In this document: positions 1 through 12,432 of the stretch, piece by piece | Numbering within the stretch: the stretch's first letter is position 1 | Layout: every line of letters starts with the position of its first letter | DNA from: an uncultured Flavobacteriaceae bacterium | GTDB lineage: Bacteria > Bacteroidota > Bacteroidia > Flavobacteriales > Flavobacteriaceae | Assembly: GCA_947497245.1 (NCBI GenBank) | Contig: CANMFO010000010.1 | Location: 1 to 64,000, forward strand | Direction of reading: 5' to 3' | DNA: 64,000 bases | Notes under the pieces: model-generated | What the model saw: only the letters and a program-made list of their open reading frames with translations | Database searches by the model: none | What the model was told of the DNA's origin: nothing | Translations under genes and position numbers: made by a program

Positions 1-1605
1 CTCCTCCGTATCCAGTATGCCGTCGTTGTCATCGTCAAGGTCCGTGGTGTCCGGAACGCCATCACCATCCGTATCCGTATCCGGTGCCGGATCGCCATCC
101 GGATCCAAATAGTCCGGCGTCCCGTCACCATCGGTATCGTCATCGGTGGGATCGCCATTGTTGTCCGCATCCTCGTCCGGGGTGTCGATACCGTCCCCGT
201 CGTCATCCAGGTCCCTGTAGTTCACGTCCTCCGTGCCATCGGTATCGGGAAGGTCGTTGGCCGGATCGTCGATCTCGTCGTTCACATCGAAGCCATCGTC
301 CACGTCCGAGCCCTCGTAGCCGTCGTCCAGGCCGTCGCCATCGGTATCCGTCCCAGTGAAGGATTGGTCGGGAAGGCCGTCGAAGTTGAAATCGTTGCCC
401 TCGTTGTTGTCCGGTACCAAATCGTTGTCGGTATCCAGGTCGCGATAGTCCGGTTCACCCGCACCATCGGTGTTCACCGTGGTAATTCCCTGATCTCCCG
501 AACCTTCATAGGCGTTATCCAATCCGTCTCCGTCGTCATCGACACCATCTGGTGCAACATAGCCTGCAGTGGACTGCCCCTCTACATTGTCCGGGATGCC
601 ATCATTATCAGAGTCAATATCCCTGAAATCAGGTTTTGTATCGTTGTCGGTATTCAATGGGGGATCCACCCCGCCATTCCCATAGGCATCGTCCAAACCA
701 TTCCGATTCAAATCTGCCCCGGAAGGACCAATATAACCGGCGGTATCCTGAGCTTCCCTATTGTCCAATATCCCGTCATTGTCCGTATCAATATCAAGGT
801 AATCAGGAATTTGGTCCCCATCCGTATCAATGGGATTCAAACCGTTTTCATAGGAGTCATCGATATCGTTGTTATTGGCGTCTCCACTAGGGGGAATGTA
901 GCCTTCGGAAGTTTGGGCCTCCAGTTTATCCTTGATTCCATCTGCATCGGAGTCAAAATCCCTGTAATCCGGAAACTCATCGTTATCTGAATTTATCGGG
1001 TCGATTCCGAATCCAAAGGCGCCCTCATAGGCATCATCCAAACCGTTGCCATTGGCATCCGTACCGGAAGGGGCCACATACCCAACAAACGGTTGTGCCT
1101 CGATATTGTCCCGGATTCCATCGATATCCGCATCAACGTCCCTGTAATCGGGGATTCCTCCACGGTCTGTATCAAAGGGTATAATGCCAAAGCCAAAAAA
1201 TCCCTCATAGGCATCATCCAAACCGTTGCCATTGGCATCCGTACCGGAAGGGGCAACGTAAAGAGAGGTCCGTTGGCCTTCGATATTATCCAGAATACCA
1301 TCTCCATCGGAATCGATATCCAAATAATCCGCCAATCCATCACCATCGGTATCCGTTATATTGGTCGATGGATCATTGTCCCCATCGATGTTCGCATCCT
1401 CCACGCTATCCAAAATACCATCATCATCCTCGTCAAGATCGGTCGCATCGGTCCATACCGACAGGTCCGTACCCACCACATCCAAAACGAGGGGTGTTCC
1501 ATTGGCATTCATCTGGAAAAAACAAATCAGCGCAGACAGCGCCAAAAACCGGACAGCCATATTCTTTGCCCCATCCTTTTTAGAAAAAGAAGTATTAAAT
1601 TCCAT
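1..1605 (-). CDS. Secreted calcium-repeat (thrombospondin type 3-like) surface protein, 3' end outside window
   Basis: The open frame runs from an ATG at 1605 to the left edge (535 codons, no stop), so the C-terminus is missing. Residues about 16-36 form a signal peptide (hydrophobic stretch [11 protein letters not shown]), and an alternative ATG at 1560 would trim the N-terminus to a more standard signal. The rest is almost entirely Asp/Asn/Gly-rich repeats of the DxDxDG type (for example [19 protein letters not shown]). They are organised in modules of about 55-60 residues that start GY(V/I)xPSG and contain NGLDDAYE. Such repeats bind calcium in thrombospondin type 3 domains. In Flavobacteriia, proteins of this build are usually cell-surface or gliding-related products exported by the type IX secretion system, but the C-terminal sorting domain that would prove this lies outside the window. 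Export route and adhesive role are inference. Confidence 0.85.
   Translation of the reverse strand, partial: MEFNTSFSKKDGAKNMAVRFLALSALICFFQMNANGTPLVLDVVGTDLSVWTDATDLDEDDDGILDSVEDANIDGDNDPSTNITDTDGDGLADYLDIDSDGDGILDNIEGQRTSLYVAPSGTDANGNGLDDAYEGFFGFGIIPFDTDRGGIPDYRDVDADIDGIRDNIEAQPFVGYVAPSGTDANGNGLDDAYEGAFGFGIDPINSDNDEFPDYRDFDSDADGIKDKLEAQTSEGYIPPSGDANNNDIDDSYENGLNPIDTDGDQIPDYLDIDTDNDGILDNREAQDTAGYIGPSGADLNRNGLDDAYGNGGVDPPLNTDNDTKPDFRDIDSDNDGIPDNVEGQSTAGYVAPDGVDDDGDGLDNAYEGSGDQGITTVNTDGAGEPDYRDLDTDNDLVPDNNEGNDFNFDGLPDQSFTGTDTDGDGLDDGYEGSDVDDGFDVNDEIDDPANDLPDTDGTEDVNYRDLDDDGDGIDTPDEDADNNGDPTDDDTDGDGTPDYLDPDGDPAPDTDTDGDGVPDTTDLDDDNDGILDTEE
1022..1254 (-). repeat. 53-bp perfect direct repeat inside the calcium-repeat gene
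   Basis: Bases 1022-1074 and 1202-1254 are identical, exactly 180 bp apart, and encode the [17 protein letters not shown] segment of two consecutive 60-residue modules. Other modules are similar at the protein level but have diverged in DNA, so this pair is a recent duplication or has been homogenised by recombination. Confidence 0.9.
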
Positions 1606-2017
1606 AAGTGTCAGTAATTTAGGATTTACCAAGCACCATGGCCTGTAGGAAACGTAGAAAGTAAGAAATTGGGGCTACCTTAAATTCGTTCCGCAAGATA
1701 TAGTTAAATAATCGATCTTCAAATTGTTTCGAAATCGTAACTTCTGAAAACTCTTTTAATAACCTGTTTAATCGTTTAACGGTAGTTTTTGCTTTTTCCG
1801 TCTTGCATATAGTTACGTTCCTTCTCCAAAAAAAGACCATTGCGTTAACCGCAAATCGGCTTTTCCTGCTTTAAATCGATGGTTAAAATTCTGTTCGGGT
1901 CCTTTGGGAGGCTTTTAAATTAACAATTGCCGGAGCTATCACCTCTAGAGCATGGGAAGACTGCCGCAGAAGTGAAACAAATGCATTATTTAATGTATTT
2001 TTGCGCAAATTTTGTGA
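1606..2017. other. Intergenic region between the surface-protein gene and prfC
   Basis: This 412-bp spacer separates two divergently transcribed genes. A 73-codon minus-strand frame (1619-1840) starts at ATG and has a K/R-rich N-terminus and a RLFNYILRNEF segment. I recognise no family, and it is probably not a gene, although a small regulatory protein cannot be excluded. A Bacteroidota-like -7 box (TATTTTTG) lies at 1996-2003, 14 bases before the prfC ATG, but no convincing -33 TTG precedes it. Confidence 0.4.
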
Positions 2018-3607
2018 ATGAATTTCAAGGATCACATACAGAAAAGGAGAACGTTTGGCATCATATCGCATCCAGATGCGGGCAAGACCACGCTAACTGA
2101 AAAGTTATTGCTTTTCGGAGGTGCCATCCAGGAAGCGGGAGCGGTCAAAAACAACAAAATAAAGAAAAACGCCACAAGTGATTTTATGGAAATCGAACGT
2201 CAGCGCGGTATTTCTGTAGCTACTTCCGTACTTGCTTTCCTTTATCAAGGTAAGAAAATAAATATATTGGATACTCCGGGCCACAAGGATTTTGCGGAGG
2301 ACACCTTTAGGACACTTACCGCGGTGGACAGTGTTATAGTGGTTATTGATGTTGCCAAGGGCGTGGAGGAGCAGACCGAAAAATTGGTCGAGGTATGTAG
2401 GATGCGCAGCATTCCCATCATCGTGTTCATCAACAAGCTCGACAGGGAGGGAAAGGATGCCTTCGACCTTTTGGACGAGGTGGAGCAGAAGCTCGGGCTG
2501 ACGGTCGTCCCCTTAAGTTTTCCCATTGGAATGGGATATGATTTTAAGGGAATTTATAATATCTATGAAAAGAACATCAACCTGTTCAGTGGGGACAGCA
2601 AAAAAAACATCGAGGAGACCATAGCCTTTGACGATATAGAAAGCCCCGAACTGGAGCAGGTCATTGGTAGTTCGGCAGCGGAAGATCTAAGGGAAAACCT
2701 AGAGCTGGTGCAAGGTGTCTATCCCGAATTCGACCAGCAGCTTTATTTAGAAGCGGAACAACAGCCCGTTTTTTTTGGATCCGCCTTGAACAACTTTGGG
2801 GTTCGTGAACTACTGGACTGTTTTGTTGAAATTGCCCCGCCCCCCAAAGCGAAAATGGCGGAGGAACGTTTAGTGCAAGCGGATGAAAAGGAACTCACCG
2901 GTTTTGTGTTCAAAATTCACGCCAATATGGACCCCAAGCACAGGGATCGGTTGGCCTTTGTCAAGATTGTTTCGGGAACTTTTGAGCGCAACAAACCCTA
3001 TTTACATGTCCGGAACGACAAAAGGTTGAAATTTTCCAGTCCGAATGCCTTTTTTGCCGAAAAAAAAGAAATCGTCGATATTTCCTATCCTGGAGACATC
3101 GTAGGCCTACACGACACGGGCAATTTTAAGATCGGTGATACTCTAACGGAAGGTGAAAAACTACATTATAGGGGCATTCCCAGCTTTTCGCCGGAGCATT
3201 TCAGGTATATCAACAATGCCGATCCCTTGAAGGCAAAACAGTTGTACAAGGGCATCGATCAATTGATGGATGAAGGGGTGGCCCAGCTATTCACCTTGGA
3301 ATTGAACGGAAGAAAAATCATCGGAACGGTCGGAGCCCTTCAATTTGAGGTCATCCAATACCGCCTGGAACACGAATACGGGGCCAAGTGCTCTTATGAG
3401 AACTTTCCGGTACACAAGGCCTGCTGGGTAGCCCCCGAAGATCAAAAAAATGCTGAGTTCCAAGAATTCAAAAGGGTAAAACAAAAATTCCTGGCAAAGG
3501 ATAAGGGAGGTCAATTGGTGTTTTTGGCCGATTCCCAATTTTCACTTCAAATGACGCAGCAGAAATATCCGTCGGTGAAGCTGCACTTTACTTCCGAGTT
3601 CGATTGA
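2018..3607 (+). CDS. prfC: Peptide chain release factor 3 (RF3)
   Basis: A translational GTPase that recycles RF1/RF2 from the ribosome after peptide release. It has 529 residues, the usual RF3 length. The G domain shows G1 SHPDAGKT (residues 17-24), G3 DTPGH and G4 NKLD. The C-terminal part carries the RF3-type segment IGTVGALQFEVIQYRLEHEYG. The opening MNFKDHIQKRRTFGIISHPD aligns with RF3 rather than EF-G or the TypA/LepA groups. It stands alone on the plus strand between the surface-protein gene and the convergent DUF3467 gene. The ATG at 2018 is supported by the conserved N-terminus. Confidence 0.97.
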   Translation: MNFKDHIQKRRTFGIISHPDAGKTTLTEKLLLFGGAIQEAGAVKNNKIKKNATSDFMEIERQRGISVATSVLAFLYQGKKINILDTPGHKDFAEDTFRTLTAVDSVIVVIDVAKGVEEQTEKLVEVCRMRSIPIIVFINKLDREGKDAFDLLDEVEQKLGLTVVPLSFPIGMGYDFKGIYNIYEKNINLFSGDSKKNIEETIAFDDIESPELEQVIGSSAAEDLRENLELVQGVYPEFDQQLYLEAEQQPVFFGSALNNFGVRELLDCFVEIAPPPKAKMAEERLVQADEKELTGFVFKIHANMDPKHRDRLAFVKIVSGTFERNKPYLHVRNDKRLKFSSPNAFFAEKKEIVDISYPGDIVGLHDTGNFKIGDTLTEGEKLHYRGIPSFSPEHFRYINNADPLKAKQLYKGIDQLMDEGVAQLFTLELNGRKIIGTVGALQFEVIQYRLEHEYGAKCSYENFPVHKACWVAPEDQKNAEFQEFKRVKQKFLAKDKGGQLVFLADSQFSLQMTQQKYPSVKLHFTSEFD

Positions 3608-3744
3608 TAGGTATCGGGCTCCCCGGTCCATTCGCATGCACAGATCGAAATCGAAAGGCCTCAACGACCGATATCATCTTTGGGTTTTTTTGTCGTTGTC
3701 CCCTGCTAAATTTTATGGCATGGTCCCAAACGGTACTTTCCGTG

Positions 3745-4056
3745 TCAGGCTTCTCCCGTAGGGCCAAAATTTAGTGGAATCGAGGGCTGTTCATAGTCCT
3801 TTATGGTACCGTGTGCTTTCTCGAACCTATTGACATTATCGTTCAACGCCTTTAAGAACTTCTTGGCGTGCTGAGGGGTAAGTACGATTCGGCTCTTTAC
3901 TTTGGCCTTTGGCGCTCCGGGCATCATGCTAATAAAATCGACCACGAATTCGGAAACCGAATGGTTGATAATGGCAAGATTGGAATAGACTCCCTCCGCG
4001 GTTTTCTCGTCCAGCTCTATATTGATCTGTTTTTGTTTGTTCTCTTTGTTGTCCAT
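3745..4056 (-). CDS. DUF3467 family protein
   Basis: A 103-residue soluble protein resembling DUF3467, a family commonly found directly after rpoC in Bacteroidota. The core NIELDEKTAEGVYSNLAIINHSVSEFV and the following MMPGAPKAKVKSRIVLTPQ are typical. The C-terminal half (AKKFLKALNDNVNRFEKAHG) is predicted to be helical. Its molecular function is unknown. It sits 104 bp downstream of rpoC on the same strand, but a good rho-independent terminator intervenes, so it is either expressed by read-through or from its own promoter. Physical linkage to RNA polymerase genes suggests, without proving, a role tied to transcription. Confidence 0.85.
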   Translation of the reverse strand: MDNKENKQKQINIELDEKTAEGVYSNLAIINHSVSEFVVDFISMMPGAPKAKVKSRIVLTPQHAKKFLKALNDNVNRFEKAHGTIKDYEQPSIPLNFGPTGEA

Positions 4057-4118
4057 ATCCCCATTGCTTAGATTGGGCCGGCCCTACCACACGGATGGCA
4101 CGGGTCTTTGGCCGTCTT

Positions 4119-4152
4119 AAAAGAAAACCCCCGATAGTGATTATCGAGGGTT
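4119..4152 (-). terminator. Rho-independent terminator after rpoC
   Basis: On the minus strand, 4152-4142 pairs with 4136-4126 (11-bp arms with one mismatch, loop of five) and is followed by a T-rich run (TTTTCTTTT). It lies 9 bases past the rpoC stop codon and closes the rpl-rpo unit. Confidence 0.85.
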
Positions 4153-4160
4153 GGTTCTAT

Positions 4161-7100
4161 TTAGAATTTCAAGGCTTCCTTTCGGGCCATGATCTCGTCG
4201 TACTCTTCCTTGGAACCTACAATGATGTTCTCATAGTCCCGCATACCGGTACCGGCGGGTATTCTATGTCCAACAATCACGTTTTCCTTCAACCCTTCCA
4301 AGGTATCGACCTTACCACTTACAGCAGCTTCGTTCAATACTTTGGTGGTTTCCTGGAACGAGGCCGCCGATATAAATGACTTGGTCTGCAGCGACGCCCG
4401 TGTGATTCCCTGAAGGATGGGTGTTGCTGTAGCGGAAACCGCATCCCTGGCCTCGACCACGGTCTTATCCGAACGCTTCAAGATGGAATTCTCATCCCTA
4501 AGCTCTCTGGCCGTAATGATCATACCTGCCTTAAGGTTCTCGGAATCGCCGGCTTCCATTACCACTTTTTTTCCGAAAATTTCGTCATTTTCATTGATGA
4601 AGTCATCCTTGTGCACCAATTGGTTTTCCAAGAAAATAGTATCTCCCGGATCTTCGATGCGCACCTTTCTCATCATTTGTCGCACAACCACCTCGAAATG
4701 CTTATCGTTGATCTTTACACCTTGAAGGCGATATACTTCCTGTACTTCGTTGACCAGGTACTGTTGTACCGCGGATGGCCCTTTGATGGACAAAATGTCC
4801 TCTGGGGTCACCGAACCATCGGAGAGCGGCATACCCGCCCTAACATAATCATTTTCCTGTACCAGTATTTGGTTTGAAAGTTTGACCAAATATTTTTTGA
4901 TCTCACCCAGTTTCGATTCGATAATAATCTCGCGGTTACCTCTTTTGATCTTACCGAACGAGACAACGCCATCAATCTCGGACACTACCGCAGGGTTTGA
5001 CGGGTTTCGGGCCTCGAACAACTCGGTCACCCTTGGCAGACCCCCGGTAATATCCCCGGTCTTGGCAGATTTACGTGGTATCTTGACCAAAGTCTTGCCT
5101 TCTTTTATCTTATCGCCATCATCGACCATGATATGCGAGCCGACCGGAAGGTTATAGGAGCGCAATATGTTATCCTTGTTGTCCTTGATCAATAGGGTAG
5201 GTATCAATTTTTTGTTCCTGGATTCGGAAATCACTTTTTCCTGGAACCCGGTCTGCTCATCGATCTCCACCTGATAGGTAACGCCCTGTTCAATATTTTC
5301 ATAGGCAATCTTACCCGGAAATTCCGAAACGATCACGCCGTTGTACGGATCCCATTGACAAACGACCTCCGAAGATTTGACCTTGGCCCCGTTCTTGATG
5401 AACAATTGGGAACCATACGGAATATTGTTGGTACTGAGCGTTATTCCGGTTTTTGCGTCCATTATCTTGATCTCAGAAGTTCTGGAAATCACGATTTCCG
5501 CTGTATTGCCGTCGGCATCTTCACCTTTCACCGTGCGCAGGTCTTCAATTTCGGCAATACCGTCGAACTTTGTGATCAATTTACTGTCTTCAGATATGTT
5601 GCCCGCAATACCCCCTACGTGGAAGGTACGCAGTGTCAACTGTGTTCCCGGCTCTCCAATGGATTGTGCGGCAACGACTCCAACGGCTTCGCCACGCTGG
5701 ACCATTTTGTTGGTCGATAGATTTCTACCATAACATTTGGCACAGATTCCCTTTGGTGCCTCACAGGTAAGCGCGGAACGAACCTCGATCCTTTCGACCG
5801 GTGATTCCTCAATCTTCCTGACATCGGCTTCCATGACTTCCTGACCTGCCTTCAACAACAACTCTTCGGTCAACGGATTGTACACATCGTGCAGGGATAC
5901 CCTACCTAGGATACGTTCCCCGAGCGATTCCACAACCTCCTCGTTCTTCTTCAAGGCCTCGACCTCCACTCCCCTTAGGGTCTCACAATCTTCAATATTT
6001 ATGATAACATCCTGGGACACATCCACCAAACGTCTTGTGAGGTATCCCGCATCCGCCGTTTTTAAAGCGGTATCTGCAAGTCCTTTACGGGCTCCGTGGG
6101 TAGATATAAAGTATTCCAAAATGGATAGCCCTTCCTTAAAATTGGAAAGAATGGGGTTTTCAATGATCTCGCCACCGCCCGCAGTGGATTTTTTAGGTTT
6201 CGCCATCAATCCCCTCATACCGGTCAGCTGACGAATCTGCTCCTTGGAGCCCCTTGCCCCGGAATCGAGCATCATGTACACCGAGTTAAACCCTTGCTGG
6301 TCTTCACGAATACGTTTCATGGCCAGTTCCGTGAGCATGGCGTTGGTACTGGTCCAAACATCGATTACCTGATTGTAGCGTTCGTTGTTCGTAATGAGGC
6401 CCATATTGTAGTTCGCCATAATACCATCGACCTGACCATTCGCATCGGCGATCATTTCGTGCTTTTCCTGGGGTATGATAATATCCCCTAAACTAAAGGA
6501 AAGTCCCCCTTTAAAGGCAAACTCGTATCCCATGGTCTTGATCTTGTCCAGGAAATCGGCCGTTGTCGGCACATCGGTCACGGCCAAAATCCTTCCGATA
6601 ATATCCCGGAGCGATTTTTTGTTCAACACTTCGTTCACATATCCGGCTTGTTCCGGTACTACTTTGTTGAACAATACACGCCCCACGGTAGTGGGAATGA
6701 TCTGATTGACCAATTCCCCATCCTCATTAAAATCTTTGGCACGTACCTTGATTCCCGCGTTAAGATCCAATCTTCCCTCATTGAAGGCAATGACCACCTC
6801 CTCTTCGGAGTAAAACGTCAAGCCTTCTCCTTTGACCTTCAACTCATCGGTAGACTTTCGTTCCTTGGTCATATAGTATAGGCCCAATACCATATCTTGT
6901 GAAGGTACGGTAATCGGAGATCCATTTGCCGGATTCAATATGTTGTGCGACGCAAGCATCAACAACTGCGCTTCGAGAATCGCTTCCGGTCCCAACGGAA
7001 GGTGCACTGCCATCTGATCTCCATCGAAATCGGCGTTGAAGGCCGTACACACCAATGGGTGCAGACGAATCGCCTTACCCTCGATCAGTTTGGGCTGGAA

Positions 7101-8459
7101 TGCCTGTATCCCCAAACGGTGCAGGGTGGGAGCCCTGTTCAACAGTACCGGATGTCCTTTCAATACATTTTCAAGGATGTCCCATACCACCGGTTCCTTT
7201 TTGTCGATAATTTTCTTGGCGGATTTCACGGTCTTTACGATACCGCGCTCTATCAATTTACGGATGACAAACGGTTTGTACAGTTCTGCCGCCATATCCT
7301 TTGGCAGGCCACATTCGAACAATCTCATTTCAGGTCCAACGACAATTACCGAGCGCGCGGAATAGTCCACACGTTTTCCCAAAAGGTTCTGTCGGAAACG
7401 CCCTTGTTTCCCTTTTAGGGAATCGGAAAGCGATTTCAATGGCCTGTTCGATTCCGTTTTCACCGCGGATGCCTTACGTGTGTTATCGAAAAGCGAATCC
7501 ACAGCTTCCTGAAGCATACGTTTCTCATTCCTAAGAATCACCTCGGGAGCTTTGATCTCTACCAGCCTTTTCAAACGATTGTTCCGGATGATGACCCTCC
7601 TGTACAGGTCATTCAAATCGGAAGTAGCGAAACGGCCACCATCCAAGGGCACCAACGGACGTAGTTCGGGAGGAATAACGGGAATGACCTTCATGATCAT
7701 CCATTCCGGCTTGTTTTCCCTATTTTCCTGGGACTCTCGCAAGGCTTCCACTACCTGAAGGCGTTTCAATGCCTCGGTCTTTCTTTGTTTCGAGGTCTCG
7801 GTGTTCGCCTTGTGCCTTAAATCATAGGAAAGTTGTTTTAGGTCGATCCTTCCCAAAAGATCGATCAGGCACTCAGCGCCCATTTTGGCGATAAATTTAT
7901 TCGGGTCGGTATCTTCCAGATACTGGTTCTCCGCTGGAATAGATTCCAAAATATTCAAGTATTCCTCTTCGGTGAGGAAGTCCATCTTCTGGATCTCCTC
8001 TCCTTCGGGGCCCTTTGCGGCGCCGGGCTGTATTACCACATAGCGCTCGTAGTATATGATCATGTCCAATTTCTTGGAAGGCAGTCCCAAAAGATACCCG
8101 ATCTTATTCGGGAGGGAACGGAAATACCAGATATGTGCCACGGGAACGACCAGGTTGATGTGCCCTACCCGATCTCTACGCACCTTTTTCTCGGTAACTT
8201 CAACGCCACAACGGTCACAGACTATGCCTCGATAACGGATACGCTTGTATTTTCCGCAAGCACACTCGTAATCCTTGACCGGACCAAAAATCCGCTCACA
8301 GAAAAGCCCATCACGTTCCGGCTTATGGGTTCTATAGTTGATGGTCTCCGGTTTTAAGACCTCGCCCCTTGACTCTGCCAAAATTGATTCGGGAGAGGCC
8401 AATCCAATCGAAATTTTATCAAACCTTTTTTGTGGTGTATTATCATTTATTCTAGCCAT
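4161..8459 (-). CDS. rpoC: DNA-directed RNA polymerase subunit beta'
   Basis: Catalytic clamp subunit of RNA polymerase, 1432 residues, full length. The N-terminal zinc site is visible as Cys66, Cys68, Cys81 and Cys84 (ECACG...CDRCG). The Mg-binding NADFDGDQM loop is at about residues 474-482. A second zinc motif is [11 protein letters not shown] near the middle. The trigger-loop region ([21 protein letters not shown]) and the C-terminal [13 protein letters not shown]-type tail are present. It begins 35 bp after rpoB and is cotranscribed with it. The C-terminal extension beyond the last conserved block is short. Confidence 0.99.
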   Translation of the reverse strand: MARINDNTPQKRFDKISIGLASPESILAESRGEVLKPETINYRTHKPERDGLFCERIFGPVKDYECACGKYKRIRYRGIVCDRCGVEVTEKKVRRDRVGHINLVVPVAHIWYFRSLPNKIGYLLGLPSKKLDMIIYYERYVVIQPGAAKGPEGEEIQKMDFLTEEEYLNILESIPAENQYLEDTDPNKFIAKMGAECLIDLLGRIDLKQLSYDLRHKANTETSKQRKTEALKRLQVVEALRESQENRENKPEWMIMKVIPVIPPELRPLVPLDGGRFATSDLNDLYRRVIIRNNRLKRLVEIKAPEVILRNEKRMLQEAVDSLFDNTRKASAVKTESNRPLKSLSDSLKGKQGRFRQNLLGKRVDYSARSVIVVGPEMRLFECGLPKDMAAELYKPFVIRKLIERGIVKTVKSAKKIIDKKEPVVWDILENVLKGHPVLLNRAPTLHRLGIQAFQPKLIEGKAIRLHPLVCTAFNADFDGDQMAVHLPLGPEAILEAQLLMLASHNILNPANGSPITVPSQDMVLGLYYMTKERKSTDELKVKGEGLTFYSEEEVVIAFNEGRLDLNAGIKVRAKDFNEDGELVNQIIPTTVGRVLFNKVVPEQAGYVNEVLNKKSLRDIIGRILAVTDVPTTADFLDKIKTMGYEFAFKGGLSFSLGDIIIPQEKHEMIADANGQVDGIMANYNMGLITNNERYNQVIDVWTSTNAMLTELAMKRIREDQQGFNSVYMMLDSGARGSKEQIRQLTGMRGLMAKPKKSTAGGGEIIENPILSNFKEGLSILEYFISTHGARKGLADTALKTADAGYLTRRLVDVSQDVIINIEDCETLRGVEVEALKKNEEVVESLGERILGRVSLHDVYNPLTEELLLKAGQEVMEADVRKIEESPVERIEVRSALTCEAPKGICAKCYGRNLSTNKMVQRGEAVGVVAAQSIGEPGTQLTLRTFHVGGIAGNISEDSKLITKFDGIAEIEDLRTVKGEDADGNTAEIVISRTSEIKIMDAKTGITLSTNNIPYGSQLFIKNGAKVKSSEVVCQWDPYNGVIVSEFPGKIAYENIEQGVTYQVEIDEQTGFQEKVISESRNKKLIPTLLIKDNKDNILRSYNLPVGSHIMVDDGDKIKEGKTLVKIPRKSAKTGDITGGLPRVTELFEARNPSNPAVVSEIDGVVSFGKIKRGNREIIIESKLGEIKKYLVKLSNQILVQENDYVRAGMPLSDGSVTPEDILSIKGPSAVQQYLVNEVQEVYRLQGVKINDKHFEVVVRQMMRKVRIEDPGDTIFLENQLVHKDDFINENDEIFGKKVVMEAGDSENLKAGMIITARELRDENSILKRSDKTVVEARDAVSATATPILQGITRASLQTKSFISAASFQETTKVLNEAAVSGKVDTLEGLKENVIVGHRIPAGTGMRDYENIIVGSKEEYDEIMARKEALKF

Positions 8460-8494
8460 AATATACGGTACTCTAAATTATTAGGTGTGTAAAA

Positions 8495-11400
8495 CTATTC
8501 CTCCAATCGAATGTCCAAGCCCAAACCTTTGAGTTCGTGCATCAATACATTGAAAGATTCTGGTAAACCAGGTTCTGGCATGGTCTCGCCCTTTACGATG
8601 GATTCGTATGTTTTGGCCCTACCGACAACGTCGTCGGATTTGACCGTCAATATCTCACGCAGGGTGGAAGAAGCACCGTATGCTTCCAAAGCCCATACTT
8701 CCATCTCCCCAAAACGCTGTCCACCGAACTGGGCCTTTCCACCCAAGGGTTGCTGCGTAATCAGGGAATAAGGTCCAATGGATCTGGCATGCATCTTATC
8801 ATCCACCATATGGCCCAACTTAAGCATGTAGATCACCCCGACGGTGGCGGGCTGATCGAAACGCTGTCCGGTACCGCCATCAAACAAATAGGTGTGGCCG
8901 AACCTTGGGATGCCGGCTTCATCGGTATAGGCGTTGATCTCGTCCAAAGTGGCCCCGTCAAAGATCGGGGTTGCATACTTTTTCCCAAGTTTCAGTCCTG
9001 CCCATCCGAGAACGGTCTCATAGATCTGACCGATATTCATTCGGGATGGTACGCCCAGTGGGTTCAATACGATGTCCACGGGGGTTCCGTCTTCCAAGAA
9101 CGGCATATCCTCCTGACGTACGATACGGGAAACAATACCTTTGTTCCCATGACGGCCGGCCATTTTATCGCCCACTTTCAACTTTCGCTTCTTGGCAATG
9201 TACACTTTGGCCAATTTCATGATACCCGCAGGCAATTCGTCCCCGACGGATATGGTGAACTTATCACGTCGCAAGTTTCCTTGCAGGTCGTTCAACTTGA
9301 TCTTGTAGTTGTGCAACAGATCGGCAACATAGGTATTGGTCTCCTTGTCGGTGGTCCAACTACCTCCCACCAAATGGGCGAAGTCGTCTACTGCGTTCAA
9401 CATTTTCATGGTGTACTTCTTACCTTTTGGCAGTACTTCCTCACCCAAATCGTTCAATACGCCCTGGGAGGTCTTCCCGTTGATCAAACCGAACAGTTTT
9501 TCGATCAACACCTCTTTGAGCTCCTGGAACTTCACTTCATACTCCAACTCCAGCCTATTGATCGATTCTTTGTCCTCGGACCGCTTGCGCTTGTCCTTAA
9601 TCGAACGTGAGAACAGTTTTTTGTCGATGACCACACCGTTCAACGATGGGGGCGCCTTCAAGGAGGCATCCTTTACATCACCGGCCTTGTCGCCGAATAT
9701 GGCACGAAGCAGTTTCTCTTCCGGAGTGGGGTCCGATTCCCCTTTCGGGGTAATCTTACCGATTAAAATATCCCCGGGCTTCACTTCGGCACCGATGCGG
9801 ATCATTCCGTTCTCATCCAAATCCTTGGTCGCCTCCTCGGATACGTTCGGAATATCGTGGGTCAATTCCTCCGCGCCCAATTTGGTATCCCTTACCTCCA
9901 GAGCGTACTCATCGACGTGTATGGAAGTAAAGATATCTTCGCGTACCACTTTTTCAGAGATTACGATCGCATCCTCAAAATTATACCCTTTCCAGGGCAT
10001 AAAGGCCACGGTAAGGTTTCGGCCCAAGGCCAGTTCACCGCTCTCGGTAGCATAGCCTTCGCAAAGGACCTGCCCTTTTTTGACCTTATCGCCTTTTTTG
10101 ACTATGGGTTTCAGATTGATACTGGTACCTTGGTTCGTTTTTCTGAACTTCACCAATTCGTACGTCTTGGAATCTTCCTCGAAGCTGATCATCCGTTCGG
10201 CCTCTGTGCGGTCGTACTTTATGGTAACTTTTTGTGAATCGACATATTCAATGACCCCATCTCCCTCTGCATTGATCAATACCCTGGAATCCGAAGCCAC
10301 TTGGCGTTCCAATCCGGTACCTACAATGGGGGACTGTGGTTTCAACAGGGGTACCGCCTGGCGCATCATGTTGGATCCCATCAGGGCCCGGTTCGCATCA
10401 TCGTGTTCCAGGAAGGGAATCAGGGATGCGGAAATAGATGCGATCTGGTTGGGTGCCACATCGGTATAATTGATCTCTTTGGGATCCACCACGGGAAAGT
10501 CGCCCTCTTCCCTGGCGATTACCTTATCGGAATCGATGGTACCGTTCTCTTTCAGCGGAATGTTCGCCTGCGCGATCTTCATTCCTTCCTCTTCCTCGGC
10601 ACTTAGATAACCAAATTCCTTGGTGTTCACCTTTCCGTTTTCGACCTTGCGGTACGGTGTTTCCAGGAAGCCCATGGGGTTCACTTTGGCAAAGACCGAA
10701 AGTGAGGAAATTAAGCCAATATTAGGTCCTTCCGGTGTTTCGATCGGACATAGCCTTCCGTAGTGGGTATAGTGGACATCACGAACTTCAAATCCAGCAC
10801 GCTCCCTTGAAAGTCCACCAGGCCCAAGGGCCGACAACCTTCTTTTATGGGTGATCTCTGCCAAGGGATTCGTTTGATCCATGAACTGCGACAACTGGTT
10901 GGTACCAAAAAACGAGTTGATCACGGATGACAAGGTCTTCGCATTGATCAAATCGATCGGGGTGAACACCTCGTTATCCCGTACGTTCATACGTTCACGA
11001 ATGGTTCGGGCCATACGGGCAAGCCCCACACCAAACTGGGATGACAACTGTTCGCCAACAGTTCGGACACGACGGTTCGAAAGGTGGTCGATATCATCGA
11101 TCTCCGCTTTGGAGTTGATAAGTTCGATCAAATATTTGATGATGGTAATGATATCCTCCTTGGTCAGGACTTGCTTGTCCATTCCGATATCAAGGCCCAA
11201 TTTCTTGTTCATCCTGTAACGCCCCACTTCTCCGAGGTTGTACCGCTGGTCGGAGAAAAATAGTTTGTCGATAATACCGCGAGCGGTTTCCTCATCGGGC
11301 GGCTCGGCATTTCGAAGTTGGCGGTAAATATGTTCCACAGCTTCTTTTTCAGAGTTTGTGGGATCTTTTTGCAAGGTATTGTGGATAATGGCATAATCGC

Positions 11401-12304
11401 TCTGCGCATTGTTCTCCTTATGCAAAAGTATGGTCTTCACGTCGGCCTCGATGATTTGGGGAATGTGTTCCTTATCGAGCACCGTATCACGGTCCAGTAC
11501 GATTTCGTTCCGTTCAATGGAAACCACTTCTCCGGTGTCCTCGTCCACAAAATCCTCATGCCAAGTGTTCAGCACCCGCGCCGCCAATTTTCGGCCCAAC
11601 ACTTTTTTCAGGCCTGCATTGGAGACCTTGATCTCTTCCGAAAGGTCGAAAATTTCCAAAATATCCTTATCGCGCTCAAAGCCAATGGCGCGGAACAAGG
11701 TGGTCACGGGCAATTTTTTCTTTCTATCGATATAGGCGTACATCACGCCATTGATATCCGTAGCGAATTCGATCCATGAACCTTTGAACGGAATGACCCT
11801 GGCCGAGTACAATTTGGTTCCGTTCGCATGGAAAGACTGGCCAAAGAAAACCCCGGGAGAACGGTGCAATTGCGATACGACAACGCGCTCGGCGCCGTTG
11901 ATGACAAAGGTACCGCTTGGGGTCATGTACGGGATAGTACCCAGATACACGTCCTGGACTATGGTCTCAAAATCCTCATGTTCCTCATCGGTACAATAAA
12001 GCTTTAACCTTGCTTTCAAGGGAACGCTATAGGTAAGTCCGCGTTCTATGCACTCTTGGATGGAATATCTAGGTGGATCTATAAAGTAATCGAGAAACTC
12101 CAGCACGAACTGATTTCTGGTGTCCGTGATCGGGAAGTTTTCCATAAAGGTGTTGTACAATCCTTCGTTGCCCCTTTCGTCAGATTTGGTCTCGAGTTGA
12201 AAAAAGTCTTGAAACGATTTAATCTGAATGTCCAAGAAATCCGGGTATTCCGGTGTGTTCTTAGCGGATGCAAAATTTATTCTTTCAGTCTGTTGTGTGA
12301 ACAT
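8495..12304 (-). CDS. rpoB: DNA-directed RNA polymerase subunit beta
   Basis: Beta subunit of RNA polymerase, 1269 residues, complete. The rifampicin pocket (around residues 461-495) reads [29 protein letters not shown], shown here only as its key residues: Asp in FMDQ, His in THKRR and Ser in RLSALG are all the sensitive (wild-type) residues. The C-terminal block [18 protein letters not shown] is conserved. It follows rplL with a 128-bp spacer that can form two hairpins, and precedes rpoC. Confidence 0.99.
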   Translation of the reverse strand: MFTQQTERINFASAKNTPEYPDFLDIQIKSFQDFFQLETKSDERGNEGLYNTFMENFPITDTRNQFVLEFLDYFIDPPRYSIQECIERGLTYSVPLKARLKLYCTDEEHEDFETIVQDVYLGTIPYMTPSGTFVINGAERVVVSQLHRSPGVFFGQSFHANGTKLYSARVIPFKGSWIEFATDINGVMYAYIDRKKKLPVTTLFRAIGFERDKDILEIFDLSEEIKVSNAGLKKVLGRKLAARVLNTWHEDFVDEDTGEVVSIERNEIVLDRDTVLDKEHIPQIIEADVKTILLHKENNAQSDYAIIHNTLQKDPTNSEKEAVEHIYRQLRNAEPPDEETARGIIDKLFFSDQRYNLGEVGRYRMNKKLGLDIGMDKQVLTKEDIITIIKYLIELINSKAEIDDIDHLSNRRVRTVGEQLSSQFGVGLARMARTIRERMNVRDNEVFTPIDLINAKTLSSVINSFFGTNQLSQFMDQTNPLAEITHKRRLSALGPGGLSRERAGFEVRDVHYTHYGRLCPIETPEGPNIGLISSLSVFAKVNPMGFLETPYRKVENGKVNTKEFGYLSAEEEEGMKIAQANIPLKENGTIDSDKVIAREEGDFPVVDPKEINYTDVAPNQIASISASLIPFLEHDDANRALMGSNMMRQAVPLLKPQSPIVGTGLERQVASDSRVLINAEGDGVIEYVDSQKVTIKYDRTEAERMISFEEDSKTYELVKFRKTNQGTSINLKPIVKKGDKVKKGQVLCEGYATESGELALGRNLTVAFMPWKGYNFEDAIVISEKVVREDIFTSIHVDEYALEVRDTKLGAEELTHDIPNVSEEATKDLDENGMIRIGAEVKPGDILIGKITPKGESDPTPEEKLLRAIFGDKAGDVKDASLKAPPSLNGVVIDKKLFSRSIKDKRKRSEDKESINRLELEYEVKFQELKEVLIEKLFGLINGKTSQGVLNDLGEEVLPKGKKYTMKMLNAVDDFAHLVGGSWTTDKETNTYVADLLHNYKIKLNDLQGNLRRDKFTISVGDELPAGIMKLAKVYIAKKRKLKVGDKMAGRHGNKGIVSRIVRQEDMPFLEDGTPVDIVLNPLGVPSRMNIGQIYETVLGWAGLKLGKKYATPIFDGATLDEINAYTDEAGIPRFGHTYLFDGGTGQRFDQPATVGVIYMLKLGHMVDDKMHARSIGPYSLITQQPLGGKAQFGGQRFGEMEVWALEAYGASSTLREILTVKSDDVVGRAKTYESIVKGETMPEPGLPESFNVLMHELKGLGLDIRLEE

Positions 12305-12340
12305 CTATGGACAAAATTTTGATCGTGAATATTAGTGGGT

Positions 12341-12410
12341 CGTATATCCCTTTATATACGGTGTATAAAATGGTTTAGGTCTAGCCGCAAAAAGCGGAAA
12401 GACCTAAACC
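12341..12410 (-). promoter_or_regulatory. Two RNA hairpins between rplL and rpoB (possible attenuator/processing site)
   Basis: On the minus-strand transcript, 12410-12400 pairs with 12382-12372 over 11 bp. After a 2x2 internal loop, a CCGC/GCGG stem closes a five-base loop. No long U tract follows, so complete termination is unlikely. A second perfect 7-bp stem (12341-12347 with 12354-12360, six-base loop) lies just before rpoB. In E. coli the same junction holds an attenuator and an RNase III site that set the rplL/rpoB ratio. By analogy this is a candidate for the same role. Confidence 0.6.
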
Positions 12411-12432
12411 CAAATTGCTATGGTTGTTGCCC

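Noticed and set aside
364-990. 208-codon plus-strand frame rich in Val and Ile
   Set aside because: It is the antisense of the Asp/Asn/Gly-rich repeats, so its composition mirrors the DxD codons of the real gene.
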